Origin: Rhizobium sp. AAP43
GTDB lineage: Bacteria; Pseudomonadota; Alphaproteobacteria; Rhizobiales; Rhizobiaceae
Assembly: GCF_001296045.1 (NCBI RefSeq)
Contig: NZ_LJHS01000003.1
Span: 1 to 64,000 of the forward strand
Direction of reading: 5' to 3'
DNA length: 64,000 nt
Shown here: piece after piece, positions 44,688 to 54,101 of the stretch
Layout: the number at the start of each line of letters is the position of its first letter
Numbering within the stretch: the first letter of the stretch is position 1
The notes under the pieces: model-generated
Database searches by the model: none
What the model saw: only the letters and a program-made list of their open reading frames with translations
What the model was told of the DNA's origin: nothing
Made by a program: the position numbers and the translations under genes

Positions 44688-45569
44688 CTAGATCTTGAAA
44701 ATGTCGATGAGTTGCTGCGTCAAAGCAGCGGTTTGACCAGCGCCAGACGTGGCCTCCGGGGCAGCGCGAGACGTGCCTCCGGTATCAGGGACAGCAGCGC
44801 CAGACATGCCGCCCGTAAGTTCTGCAAAGAGTTTTCGGCGCTCCCCTTTCGGGATGCCGTTGTGAGCGAGCGCGGCCTCGATACGGCGCTTTGCTCTAAT
44901 ATGGTCGTCGTCGGCCTGGTTCTTCGCCGGTTGGTCCAACTTCAGGCCTTCATCAACCCGATCGGCAAACTTTTTGGCGACGGCATCCGATGCGCCCATG
45001 AAGGTCTCGGAGTCCATCAACTTGACGATGTCCTTCCGGGCGACCCCGCTGCGCGCCTCGTAGATGTCGGCTATGGCGGCATCGAACCCCTCGAACAAAG
45101 TCGCCGCTTCGGCCAGGTCATGGCGATTGCCCACCACCATGCCCCAGGCATTGTGGACCATCATAAAGGAGCCAAGGCCCATCACGATTTCGTCGCCGGC
45201 CATGGCAATGATCGAGGCTGCACTGGCAGCCCAGCCCATCACTTCGACCGTTACCTTGCCCTTATGCGCCCGCAGCATGTTGTAGATGGCGATGCCCTCG
45301 AACATGTCGCCGCCGGGCGAATTGACCTGCACCCGAACATCGCGCTCACCGATCGCACGCAGCGCAGCCGATGCCCGCTTGGCCGTGAAGCCGCCGCCCG
45401 TCCACCAGTCCTCGCCGATCACATCGAAGATAGTGATGACGTTATCACCGGAGCTTTCAGCCGCGCGCGGCGAATCTGCCCAGCTTGCCAAGACATCGCT
45501 CGGCGCGTCCCACTGGAAGTTTTGCGGACGCTGGAAGGTCTTGCCCTCAGGCAGATTTCGAAGGGTCAT
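44688..45569 (-). CDS. ClpP-type head maturation protease
   Basis: The 293-residue protein has VQVNSPGGDMFEGIAIYNML, catalytic Ser116 in MGWAASAASIIAMAG and His139 in MMVHNAWG. These are features of the ClpP/S14-like prohead proteases. The C-terminal tail is Gly/Ser/Ala-rich. It would cut the capsid delta domain during head maturation. ATG 45569 lies within the end of the portal gene, a 23-base overlap. Confidence 0.9.
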   Translation of the reverse strand: MTLRNLPEGKTFQRPQNFQWDAPSDVLASWADSPRAAESSGDNVITIFDVIGEDWWTGGGFTAKRASAALRAIGERDVRVQVNSPGGDMFEGIAIYNMLRAHKGKVTVEVMGWAASAASIIAMAGDEIVMGLGSFMMVHNAWGMVVGNRHDLAEAATLFEGFDAAIADIYEARSGVARKDIVKLMDSETFMGASDAVAKKFADRVDEGLKLDQPAKNQADDDHIRAKRRIEAALAHNGIPKGERRKLFAELTGGMSGAAVPDTGGTSRAAPEATSGAGQTAALTQQLIDIFKI

Positions 45570-46818
45570 TGGAATTGCCCGCCTTGTCGGTTGATGTGTT
45601 CGGGTTCTCGTAGACGTCACCACCCTCGATCGGGTTCTCGTCTTCGAATCGCCGAATGTCGTTTGCGGAGTAGACCTTCATCGCGCGCCCGATCTGATAG
45701 GCTTCGAAGCGGGACTTCATGTCGCTGCGCAACAGGGCCTTCCGATTGAACTTCGCGTAGACCTGATCGTCATCGGTGATCAGGTCGCGATCAATGGCCT
45801 CTTCCCAGCAGGTGAGATGATCCTCAGCCGTGTAAGTCGAATAACCGATCGACTGCTGCTCAATCCCGGAACCCCAGCTTGTCGACTTTTCGGTGTCGCC
45901 GATCATATGCGGAGGGACGCCGAAAAACATAGTAATGTCAGTCCGAGAAAACTTGCGACTATCAAGCCATTGAGCGTCTTCCGACGTCATGCTGACCTGG
46001 TCCATCTTCATCCCCTCTTCGAGGATGAGGGATTTGCCTTCGCTGTCGCCACCAAGCTTGTAATCATCAAGCGAGGCCTTCAGGAACTCCAGCCCCTCTT
46101 TACCAAGCCGGCCCGGATGAGTGAGCACGGACGAAGGACGGGCGCCGTTCTTGAACAGTTTTGCCCCGTAATCTTCCATCGACAACGACATACCGATGGT
46201 TTCGCGAGCATAGGTGATGACGGAAACGCCCTTGACGCCATCGAGCGTGAGGCCAACCAGATGAAACACTTCACTTTGAGCTAGCGTAACTTTCCCGCCA
46301 TCCGGGCGGGTATATTCAAAAACCAACGAAAGATCGTTGCGCTGCCTGACCTCGACCCTGTCAGGGTGAAGAGGGATCAGCTCGATAACCTGATCATTCG
46401 CCACAGACTTGAGAATGCGGGCGTATGCATTACCGCGCAACAGCAGGTGAGCCTGCATCATCCGCTTGAACTGCGACGGCGTCTGCCAGCGATTTGGCCG
46501 GCGCGCCAGAACTTTCCAGAGAGGATGATCGGAAGCGTCTTCCCGCACATCGGCGGAAATGCGACGCTTCACCTGTATGGGCAGATTTGCGATCGTGCCG
46601 GAAATGATCCGGACACAGGCAAAAACGGTGGCGACCTTCATCGCAGTATTGGGCGACACGATCGAGCCGCTGGATGAAACGACAGCAGCGCGGATTGCGC
46701 GCTCCAACTGGTCCGAAGTCGCGATGATCGTACCGCCGCCACTATCTTGCACAGCGTTTCGTACTTCGAGCCCGGCCGTTGATTTGCCGCGAAACGGCCA
46801 GAAGTCACGGAGCTGCAT
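45547..46818 (-). CDS. Portal protein (HK97 family)
   Basis: The 423-residue protein carries family segments NTAMKVATVFACVRIISGTIANLPIQV, LLRGNAYARIL, LIPLHPDRVEV and FFGVPPHMIGDTEKSTSWGSGIEQQSIGYSTYTAEDHLTCWEEAI. Twelve copies would form the DNA gate of the head. ATG 46818 is used here; a TTG two codons upstream is possible. It lies between large terminase and protease, the standard order. Confidence 0.92.
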   Translation of the reverse strand: MQLRDFWPFRGKSTAGLEVRNAVQDSGGGTIIATSDQLERAIRAAVVSSSGSIVSPNTAMKVATVFACVRIISGTIANLPIQVKRRISADVREDASDHPLWKVLARRPNRWQTPSQFKRMMQAHLLLRGNAYARILKSVANDQVIELIPLHPDRVEVRQRNDLSLVFEYTRPDGGKVTLAQSEVFHLVGLTLDGVKGVSVITYARETIGMSLSMEDYGAKLFKNGARPSSVLTHPGRLGKEGLEFLKASLDDYKLGGDSEGKSLILEEGMKMDQVSMTSEDAQWLDSRKFSRTDITMFFGVPPHMIGDTEKSTSWGSGIEQQSIGYSTYTAEDHLTCWEEAIDRDLITDDDQVYAKFNRKALLRSDMKSRFEAYQIGRAMKVYSANDIRRFEDENPIEGGDVYENPNTSTDKAGNSNDPSKSA

Positions 46819-46829
46819 GGGCAATTGTC

Positions 46830-48557
46830 CTAGATGACGAGCGCGCCGCGCTGCTGGTAAATGCTGTGGCCCCGCGCAACCGGGTTGCGCGACATGATCG
46901 ACACGGCGTTGAACCCTGAGATCAGAGGGTCAATCTTCGCCTTACCTGCCGCTTTCTTGGTGATGATGATGGCATTGCCAGCCTGCTCGGCCTTGGCATT
47001 GCCCACGCACCAGTTCAGCATCGGCGAATTGTGATGCTTGAGCGTGCCATCCTTCAGCTTACGCTCAGCAGCCCATATGGCATGTGAAAGCCGGTAACCC
47101 TGACTGACCGCCACAAGAGCATCGTCCGGCAGGCCTCGCCCTGTGATTTCGTCAACCAGGGCGCCGACTGACTGTGGGTCCAGGCCGATTGCACCGGCCT
47201 CCGGCATCAGGCCACTTTCCCAGAGGCGTTCGAAGAGATCGGCCAGCTCCTCGATGTCCTGTGAAGGATCTTCGCAGATCACCAGGTCGCCGCGCAGCTT
47301 GAAATCTCGGAACCGCTCGGCGAGCTGCGGGCGCAGCCGCAGGACATCATCCTGCACCCATGCCTTTGACCACCACAGCCATTCCTTGGTTTCGGCCACA
47401 CGCCCGAGCACGGTTGCGCCAAGAAGATCGTCCAGGCCGCCGCCATCGACCCCGCCCACAATCACGTCGCAGACTTCGATCATGTACTCGATCGAGATCC
47501 GCGCATCGGCAGCCTGCGGCCAGTAATCGGCCCCGCGCCAACGCCCACCGTGAAGAGCAAGCCCCACCTGAACATTCAGGTGCTGTGATGCCCAAAGCTG
47601 AATGGCCTCGTCGCCCTTCAGCCGCTCGGCCTCATAGTCAGCGATCATCATTTCCAGATGCAGCGACCGTCCGAGATTGGGCATGACCAGGGGCCAATTG
47701 CGCGGATCTTCCCACGGCTTCTTTTCGTCGATCTGCATCGCCTCCGGAAACTCATAGAGGATCGGCAGAGTCCGCACATGCGACGTGATCTTCCCGTCTC
47801 TCACGCCCCTGGCATATTCCAGCTCGCTCTTGAACGCGCCGGCCGGCTCTTCGTCGCTCTGTGTGGTGATAATCACCAGGAGACCATCACGACGGCGAAC
47901 CAATGCACCGCGAATCTGGCGGATAACGCGCGAGGCGTAAGAGATTGAGCCCATGAGGTGCAGCTCATCGAGCAGCACGATGATCGGTTTTGAGCCGGTC
48001 ATAACCTTCATGTCGAAGGTTTTGATCTTGATGAAGGCTTTCGTCACGCGGTCGCGGATAATCTTCACATGGTCGCGAATGTGAAACCGCTTCTGAAGAT
48101 AACCTTCCTCGTCTTCCTCGATCATGCCGACGACCTGCTGAAACGCTGTGTCGGCAATCTCCTGCGTCGGCCCCACGAACAGGATTTCGGCGCGCGGCAC
48201 CTTGTTATTCAGCAACAATGCCAGAAGCAGGCCGGCGCAATTGGTCGTCTTCGAATTCTTCTTGCCGATCAGGGCAAAGATTTCGCTGATTGACCGGGAC
48301 CCGTCATCCGCAATGGAGCCGAAGATCGTAGAAACGATCTCCTTGAACCATGGGCCGCAGGCTTCACCGAACGTTGGTTTGTCATCGATATCAGGAATGC
48401 GCAGCTTTTCGAAGATCTGCAGACCCTGCCGCGCCCTTGCCTGATCGATCGGCAGGTCAGCAAACGGCGGCTTGCCGGCCTGCAGACGCTCGAACCAGTC
48501 AGGGCAAGCGAAGCTCCAGCGAGGCGAAAGGTCGTTCGGATCGACGGCGAGCGTCAT
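46830..48557 (-). CDS. terL: Terminase large subunit
   Basis: The 575-residue packaging motor has an adenine-binding/Walker A region with GKKNSKTT (residues 98-105) and Walker B IIVLLDELH (Asp198, Glu199). The coupling motif VIITTQSDE and a nuclease domain (about 340-575, VIVGGVDGGGLDD; DPSQDIEEL) follow. It cuts and translocates phage DNA into heads. Its ATG overlaps the small-subunit stop by ATGA. Confidence 0.93.
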   Translation of the reverse strand: MTLAVDPNDLSPRWSFACPDWFERLQAGKPPFADLPIDQARARQGLQIFEKLRIPDIDDKPTFGEACGPWFKEIVSTIFGSIADDGSRSISEIFALIGKKNSKTTNCAGLLLALLLNNKVPRAEILFVGPTQEIADTAFQQVVGMIEEDEEGYLQKRFHIRDHVKIIRDRVTKAFIKIKTFDMKVMTGSKPIIVLLDELHLMGSISYASRVIRQIRGALVRRRDGLLVIITTQSDEEPAGAFKSELEYARGVRDGKITSHVRTLPILYEFPEAMQIDEKKPWEDPRNWPLVMPNLGRSLHLEMMIADYEAERLKGDEAIQLWASQHLNVQVGLALHGGRWRGADYWPQAADARISIEYMIEVCDVIVGGVDGGGLDDLLGATVLGRVAETKEWLWWSKAWVQDDVLRLRPQLAERFRDFKLRGDLVICEDPSQDIEELADLFERLWESGLMPEAGAIGLDPQSVGALVDEITGRGLPDDALVAVSQGYRLSHAIWAAERKLKDGTLKHHNSPMLNWCVGNAKAEQAGNAIIITKKAAGKAKIDPLISGFNAVSIMSRNPVARGHSIYQQRGALVI

Positions 48558-49018
48558 TGCAGAACATCACCCCAGCTGCTCGACCGCAAACCGCTATGCG
48601 CATCGGCGTCCAACTGCGCCTTCTTGCCCAGTTGCTCCGGCTTTGGCTCCCGTCTCGGCTTCGCGTCTGATTTCCGAGGTGCTGCGAGCGCGGAATTTTC
48701 CAGGATCTTCATCTGCCGGCTAATCGCACCCGACTTGCCCTGGCGCATCTGCGCATAATTCACCATCAGCGTTTCCGCCTCGACGATGTCCTTGCCCACG
48801 TCCAGCTCACGGGAAAAATATTTCCGCAGAGTCTTCTCGTCGCATTGCAAGACGGCAGCAATCCGTTCATGGTTCCACCCGCCAGCACGAAGGACGGAGA
48901 CAAGCTGCTGATTTTCAGCGCTTTTCTTGTAGCTCTTCCGCCCCCGTGGATCACGGAGCGCTTGGACAGGCTGCCCGAACAAGTCGAGCACCTCGGTTGC
49001 TGCAGTTTGAACAGTCAT
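48554..49018 (-). CDS. Terminase small subunit
   Basis: The 154-residue protein has an N-terminal helix-turn-helix (RAGGWNHERIAAVLQCDEKTLRKYFSREL), a helical oligomerisation part (VNYAQMRQGKSGAISRQMKILENSALA) and a basic tail. This is the usual build of small terminases that recognise the packaging site. It directly precedes the large subunit. Confidence 0.83.
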   Translation of the reverse strand: MTVQTAATEVLDLFGQPVQALRDPRGRKSYKKSAENQQLVSVLRAGGWNHERIAAVLQCDEKTLRKYFSRELDVGKDIVEAETLMVNYAQMRQGKSGAISRQMKILENSALAAPRKSDAKPRREPKPEQLGKKAQLDADAHSGLRSSSWGDVLQ

Positions 49019-49106
49019 TTTTGTGAACTCACAGGAAATAAAAAACCTGAGTGAGGGGGTCGCGGGTGGGGCGTTCTAAAGGCCCCAGACTTTCGCCCCC
49101 CCCCCT

Positions 49107-49469
49107 TCAGCGGAGGGCTCGCTCCTGCCTCTGCTTCTCGCCATCGTGGTAGGCCTTGCTGACCGTCTCGATGTTGTCCGGGTCCCAGAACAACCGCTCA
49201 TCGCCTCGATGGGGGATCTTGTGGTCAGCGACCGGACTGTTGCCCGCCGGATACCGTCCGATGCAAAGCTTTCCCGTCTTCTGGCAGATGAACTTGTCGC
49301 GAACCCAGACCTGACGCCGAAGCTTCTTCCAACGCTCAGTGCCATACCAGCTACGCCAGTCGACGGTCTGATCTCGCTCTCTCAGTCTGGCTTTCTCATC
49401 ACCGGGCGCACGCCCAATGCGAGGTGCAAGCCGACCGATCCGAGGCGCCATTGTCTTGAGCTTGCCCAT
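49107..49469 (-). CDS. HNH endonuclease
   Basis: The 120-residue protein has the HNH fold: WYGTERWKKLRRQVWVRDKFICQKTGKLC, then VADHKIPHRGDERLFWDPDNIETVSKAYHDGEK with the catalytic His pair and Asn. In HK97-type phages an HNH protein next to terminase is required for DNA packaging. Ten C residues (49096-49105 on the plus strand) follow the stop. A GTG four codons upstream (49481) is an alternative start. Confidence 0.85.
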   Translation of the reverse strand: MGKLKTMAPRIGRLAPRIGRAPGDEKARLRERDQTVDWRSWYGTERWKKLRRQVWVRDKFICQKTGKLCIGRYPAGNSPVADHKIPHRGDERLFWDPDNIETVSKAYHDGEKQRQERALR

Positions 49470-49507
49470 ACTCCTAGACACACGAAAGCCCGGCTCATCA
49501 CCGGGCT

Positions 49508-49744
49508 TTACAGAAAGCTCAATTGCACTGGTTGCGGCTTAGCCTTCTCGACCTTAGGCGAGCATCGCGCACAAGAGCACATCGCCTTCGGATTGTCCTT
49601 GAGCCACTGCCTCGCCTCATCGAGGTCGATGTCACCGTGGCCCTTCTCCCGCATCACCATCAATACCCATGAAGGATCTCGACCGACATCATCTACGAGA
49701 GAAACCGCGATCCAATATCCTGTGGCGTCGATGTGATTGGTCAT
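49508..49744 (-). CDS. Small phage protein with Cys motif
   Basis: A 78-residue product (MTNHIDATGYWIAVSLVDDVGRDPSWVLMVMREKGHGDIDLDEARQWLKDNPKAMCSCARC...) with a C-terminal CSCARC. The frame is open 177 bases upstream to a TTG at 49921, and that extension could be coding. It lies between the NusG-like and HNH genes. Function unknown. Confidence 0.5.
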   Translation of the reverse strand: MTNHIDATGYWIAVSLVDDVGRDPSWVLMVMREKGHGDIDLDEARQWLKDNPKAMCSCARCSPKVEKAKPQPVQLSFL

Positions 49745-49898
49745 AGCTTTCGCACTGGCCTTGAGTCGATGTCCGCATTGCGAACCGTCAAGGCTGGGGC
49801 TGACCGGTGTACCGACCTCAGGATTTCTCCCCACACTCTCGTGCGTTTTCAGAGGCTCACTAGCAGGATCATCAGCGCGTCCAGTGGAAGGATGACTC

Positions 49899-50564
49899 TC
49901 ACAACTTTTCGATGAGCGCAAGAGGAAGCGTCACCGCGTGCTCGGCACAAAACATCTCGACGTTGACCACGATCAGGTCAGCGGCATCCTTGCCCACGTC
50001 ACCCTTTCGCGTCTCGCGAGTGACCACTTCCGCGATATGGCCCGCAAATGGACCGTCTGTGATCCGCACCTTTTCACCAACTGCGTAGGTGATCTGCGAA
50101 CCCTTCCAGTCATACTCACCAGCCACGGCCCGCTGATAGAAACGCTTGACCTCGTAATGACTTATGCGTTTTGCCTCTTCTCCTGCACGAAGAAAGCCGA
50201 GCACCTTATCGATGCTCGAAATCGCCTCAAAGGCGGTCGGGTGCGGCATGAAGCGCACCAGCACATAGCCATGGATCACGGGCATGGATCGGCCCTCGAC
50301 TATGCGGCCCTGACGCCTCCAGGTCTTGCCCTTGCGCATCGGCACCAGTGCCTCGATCGAGTGATCCTGCAACACCTTTTCCACAGTCTGCTCGCATCCC
50401 GTCATGGTGCGAACGGCGAACCATGGCGAATCATCAGCAGCAGAGATCGCCGCCGCGAATCGATCCTCCCGATTCGCCTTCTCGCAGATGGCCCTCTCCC
50501 GCTTGGCGATGGCCCGTTCGGTGATCTCGATCACCTGCCCTTCAATGTGCCTATGCTGCATCAT
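49899..50564 (-). CDS. NusG-like transcription antitermination protein
   Basis: The 221-residue protein has a lysine/arginine-rich lead (1-45). A NusG N-terminal domain follows (WFAVRTMTGCEQTVEKVLQDHSIEALVPMRKGK; GYVLVRFMPHP), then a KOW domain (VGEKVRITDGPFAGHIAEVVTRETRKGD). NusG paralogues bind RNA polymerase and let it pass terminators. Placed between replication and packaging genes, it is the likely late-gene regulator. GAGGGCGAAC precedes ATG 50564, which overlaps the upstream stop by 14 bases. Confidence 0.85.
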   Translation of the reverse strand: MMQHRHIEGQVIEITERAIAKRERAICEKANREDRFAAAISAADDSPWFAVRTMTGCEQTVEKVLQDHSIEALVPMRKGKTWRRQGRIVEGRSMPVIHGYVLVRFMPHPTAFEAISSIDKVLGFLRAGEEAKRISHYEVKRFYQRAVAGEYDWKGSQITYAVGEKVRITDGPFAGHIAEVVTRETRKGDVGKDAADLIVVNVEMFCAEHAVTLPLALIEKL

Positions 50565-51858
50565 GTTCGCCCTCGTCGCTTCCCGTTGCCAATGCCGCCC
50601 TGAAATCGTCCAGCCTGTCCGGCCCGCCTGCCGGGAAGTATCCGCCTCTCGGCCCCATGGGCGGGAAAGGCAGGAAGTTGTCGTCAAACCAGGCGCGCCA
50701 TGCGCCCATCACCACGCTGTCCGTGGTCACGAATTCCATGGCCTCCTTCAGCCCCTCAAAGCGCTCCGGCAGGCCCACTTCGCCGCTGTTCTGCGCCTGC
50801 GCTGCCAGCCTGTTGGCCATGGGATAGCCCTCGGCCAGGCGCAGCTTGCGTTCCTCGTCGCGCTCGAAAGTGTCGGGAAAGATCGCCGTGCCCTCGGCAT
50901 CGAAGGTGATGCCCTTGGCGTCGAGATAATCCTGCGCACCCACCGGGTTGAGCTTGCGCCGCCGCTCATAGGTCGCAAGCACGGTCTGGCGAATGCCATC
51001 AGCCAGCCGCACAGCCTGCGGCCGGGAAAGTACGGCTTCGAAGTAAGCCGCCGAGAACTCGCGTCCCAACGCCTTCACCACGATGCGCCCGCCCTTCTTC
51101 GCGGCAGCCGGCTTCGGCAGCTCGGCCAGCTTCTCCCAGCGCTTTTCGGCAAGATAGACCTGCGAGGAGCAGATATATTTCCGACCGCTTCCCTTGACGG
51201 CCTCAAGGTAGGCCGCCGTCATCTCGGCAGCCTTCAGCCGGTCAGTCGCAGAAAGCCGCTGCCATGCCAACCGCGCCTTCGGCTCGCTGTCGTCGACATA
51301 GGTCGGCCACGACGGATACCAGCGCTTGAAGGCTCGTTCGACGGCAAGAGGATTATCTTCCTCTTGTCCCTCACGCTCGCTCGCGCTCTCTCTCAGATTG
51401 CTATCATCAGTATTTGTTAGACCTGAGTTATTACTAAGCGCCGACTTTACCGGCGCCGGTGAATCCGGCGACGGTTTTGCCGTCGCCGGCAAATCAGTCT
51501 GCGGTAGAAATGCAACACCATCTCTAGTCGTCTGAATTCGCTCACCTTCTCTGGCCATCGGCTCATCATAAATGACCAGCACAGAGGCCGAGAACTTTCC
51601 GTCCTCACGTGTCTGTTCGCGGTCGGCATAACCCACCTCGACAAGCTCCGCGATCATCTTTCGGGCCTTGTCGCGCCCGCATTTGCCCCGCTTTACGATG
51701 TCGCCGATGACCACGGTCCAGTTGTCCGGCTTGGACAGCAGATAGCCCAGCAACCACCGAGCCTCCATCGAAAGCCGATCGTCTTCGAACACATGGTTTG
51801 GAATGGCCGCATAGCGCGCATTGCGCACCCCGCGGCGGATTGTCTGTTCGCCGCTCAT
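50551..51858 (-). CDS. Replication-type protein with winged-helix N-terminus
   Basis: The 435-residue protein starts with a helix-turn-helix/winged-helix region: NARYAAIPNHVFEDDRLSMEARWLLGYLLSKPDNWTVVIGDIVKRGKCGRDKARKMIAELVEVGYA, as in phage O-type initiators. A Pro/Ser linker and a C-terminal helical domain follow. It is thus the best candidate for the phage replication initiator. The start overlaps the methyltransferase stop (ATGA). Confidence 0.7.
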   Translation of the reverse strand: MSGEQTIRRGVRNARYAAIPNHVFEDDRLSMEARWLLGYLLSKPDNWTVVIGDIVKRGKCGRDKARKMIAELVEVGYADREQTREDGKFSASVLVIYDEPMAREGERIQTTRDGVAFLPQTDLPATAKPSPDSPAPVKSALSNNSGLTNTDDSNLRESASEREGQEEDNPLAVERAFKRWYPSWPTYVDDSEPKARLAWQRLSATDRLKAAEMTAAYLEAVKGSGRKYICSSQVYLAEKRWEKLAELPKPAAAKKGGRIVVKALGREFSAAYFEAVLSRPQAVRLADGIRQTVLATYERRRKLNPVGAQDYLDAKGITFDAEGTAIFPDTFERDEERKLRLAEGYPMANRLAAQAQNSGEVGLPERFEGLKEAMEFVTTDSVVMGAWRAWFDDNFLPFPPMGPRGGYFPAGGPDRLDDFRAALATGSDEGEHDAA

Positions 51859-54101
51859 TCCGCAGCCTCCCGCATTTCGGCGAGTTCGCCGCAGTTGGCC
51901 GCCACCAGCGCGGCATAGGGATAGGGCGAGACGCTGTTGCCGCAGCAGCTCACCTGCACATCCTTCGGAAATTCCACATAGCGCCGGTCCTCGCCCTCGC
52001 CCTGCCATGCGCCGTCGATCACGTAGTCGGACGGGAAGCCTTGCGCGTTGAACAGCTCGCGCGGCGTCAGCATGCGCATGCCGATATCGACGATGACGAA
52101 GGTCTGGCCGGCGATATCGAGCGTCACGAATTCTCGGCTGTCCCAGAAGCCATGCGCCCGCATGAAATCCGCCACCTCGCGGGCCCGGCCCTCCTGTTCC
52201 GGCCGGAACGGCGGCACCTCGATCGAGGCCTCGACATGGCCGAACCGGTCATTGGTGGTCACCGTGTGGCAAGGCTCGTCATGCCGCGAGCCGTCGCCGG
52301 TCCCATAGTATTTCTGAAGGTATGGAGCGACATAGGCCGCATGCCCGCCACCGGCCGTGACGGTCTTGATTGGCATGCGAAGGTCGCCCTGCCCGCCTGC
52401 CGTGTTGGAGGTGTACAGATGCGACAGATAGGGCGTCACCAGCTGCGACTTGTTCACACCGGCCGTCACCGTGCCTAGCGGCTCGTCGATCGCGTGACCG
52501 GTGCTCTCGCCGAACTGGCGCGCGATGAAGGCCGTGACCGGCATCTGCTGCGCACCGGTCGCCGTCACCGTTGAAAGCGGCTCGTCGACCCCGCGGCCCG
52601 GATTGACGCCGCCCAGGCGACGGCTGTCATTGTTCTGCTGGGCAATGAACGCCGTCGCCACGCAGTTATCTGCCTTGGTGGTCAGCGTTGCGACGGGCTC
52701 GTCGCCCCCACGCGGGCGGCTTTGCCCCGCCCTGCCGCCACAGCCGACCACGGTCGGGATGACAACCGCATGCCGGTTTTCCGTCGTGATCGTGCGCAGC
52801 GGCTCCGCCACATTGGCCGAGCGATCCTCGCCGCCTGCCCCCGGACCATAGAAGGCTGTCAGATGCGGAATGATCACCGCATTCTGATCCTTGCCGCTGG
52901 CCGTGATCGTGTGGTGAGGATCTTCGACCGAACGCACCCCGCCGCCCTGCTGCGCATAGGTCAGCACGGGAGCGACCAGCGTCATTCCCGCCCCGCCAGC
53001 CGTGATAGTATGCAACGGCTCGTCAGCGCCGTTGAACGGCTTCTGGGCATTGCGCATGGTCATTACATGGGGAACGACAACGTTATGCTTGATGCCGCTG
53101 GCAACGACCGTGCCAAGGGGCGCGTCGACATCCATGCAGCGCGGAGCCTGCCCTGGCCGCTCGCCATATCCGGTCTGGACCAGAAACGGCCGCTCCGCAT
53201 CCAGCACATAGCGCTTCATGCCCCGCGCCACCCGCGCCATCGTATTGTCGGCCAGAGGCCGCACGGCCCGCAGCCCGTGCTTTTCGAAGATCTCTGCCTT
53301 CGTGTCGAAGATCGAAGGGCAAGGCAACGACCAGTCGATGATTTCGGCCGCTGTCCGCCATGCCTTGAGCGGGACCGGCAGATAGGCCGGATCATCCGGG
53401 CTGCCATAACCGTCACGCAGCAGCTTCTTCGGCGCGACATGCGTCGGCATGGGCCAGACGATCGGCTTGCCGTCAAACCGGATGACCAGAAACAGCCTGT
53501 TGCGAATGGTCGGCGCGCCGTAGTCGCAGGCGCGCAGCTCGCGCCACTCGATCTTGCCGCCCAGTTTGCGGATCTTCTTGCACCAGGCCTCGAAGGTCTG
53601 CCCACGCCGCTCAGGGCAAGGCATCAGCCCGCGCTCGGTCTCGACCAGCGGCCCCCAATCCTTCCACTCCTCGACATTTTCCATGGTCACGACATCGACC
53701 TTGCCGCCGCTTTTCTGGATGCGCTCGATCCAGCCGGGAATGATCCAGGCGAGATCGCGGATATTCCGCTCCACCGGCTTGCCGCCCTTGGCCTTGGAAA
53801 AATGCTTGCAATCGGGCGAAAAATGCATGAGCCCGATATGCCGCCCGCGCATGTGGTCCAGCGGATCGACCCTGTAGACATTTTCCGAAAGATGCAGCGT
53901 CTCCGGATGGTTAGCCGCATGCAGCGCAAGGGCTGCCGGATTGTGGTTGATCGCGATATCGGGCGAACGACCGAGCGCCATCTCGATCCCGGTCGAGGCC
54001 CCGCCACCGCCGGCAAAGCTGTCGACGATCATCGGGCGGCCCTTGTAGAGGCTCGGCATGACGACCGGCGAAGCCGTGTCGAAGAGGGTGTGAATGGTCA
54101 T
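51855..54101 (-). CDS. C5-cytosine DNA methyltransferase with repeat domain
   Basis: The 748-residue enzyme has motif I (IVDSFAGGGGASTG, 25-38), motif IV with the catalytic Cys98 as SPDCKHFS, motif VI ENV (141-143), APTIRNRLFLV (motif VIII), then about 300 residues of repeats. Motif IX RMLTPRELFNAQGFPSDY and motif X CCGNSVSPYPYAAL end the chain. It methylates C5 of cytosine, probably to protect phage DNA from host restriction. No cognate nuclease is nearby. The region that should recognise DNA (326-630) consists of nine tandem units, see the repeat entry. ATGA overlaps join it to both neighbours. Confidence 0.88.
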   Translation of the reverse strand: MTIHTLFDTASPVVMPSLYKGRPMIVDSFAGGGGASTGIEMALGRSPDIAINHNPAALALHAANHPETLHLSENVYRVDPLDHMRGRHIGLMHFSPDCKHFSKAKGGKPVERNIRDLAWIIPGWIERIQKSGGKVDVVTMENVEEWKDWGPLVETERGLMPCPERRGQTFEAWCKKIRKLGGKIEWRELRACDYGAPTIRNRLFLVIRFDGKPIVWPMPTHVAPKKLLRDGYGSPDDPAYLPVPLKAWRTAAEIIDWSLPCPSIFDTKAEIFEKHGLRAVRPLADNTMARVARGMKRYVLDAERPFLVQTGYGERPGQAPRCMDVDAPLGTVVASGIKHNVVVPHVMTMRNAQKPFNGADEPLHTITAGGAGMTLVAPVLTYAQQGGGVRSVEDPHHTITASGKDQNAVIIPHLTAFYGPGAGGEDRSANVAEPLRTITTENRHAVVIPTVVGCGGRAGQSRPRGGDEPVATLTTKADNCVATAFIAQQNNDSRRLGGVNPGRGVDEPLSTVTATGAQQMPVTAFIARQFGESTGHAIDEPLGTVTAGVNKSQLVTPYLSHLYTSNTAGGQGDLRMPIKTVTAGGGHAAYVAPYLQKYYGTGDGSRHDEPCHTVTTNDRFGHVEASIEVPPFRPEQEGRAREVADFMRAHGFWDSREFVTLDIAGQTFVIVDIGMRMLTPRELFNAQGFPSDYVIDGAWQGEGEDRRYVEFPKDVQVSCCGNSVSPYPYAALVAANCGELAEMREAAE
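52212..53126 (-). repeat. Nine diverged coding repeats in the methyltransferase
   Basis: These encode residues about 326-630: nine units of about 28-39 residues with the core (D/A)EPL-x-T(I/V)TA followed by a variable part and (V/I)xPxL or TAFI. They occupy the target-recognition region. The core DEPLxTVTA is nearly invariant in units 2, 6 and 7, and diverged in units 3 and 8. Confidence 0.75.
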
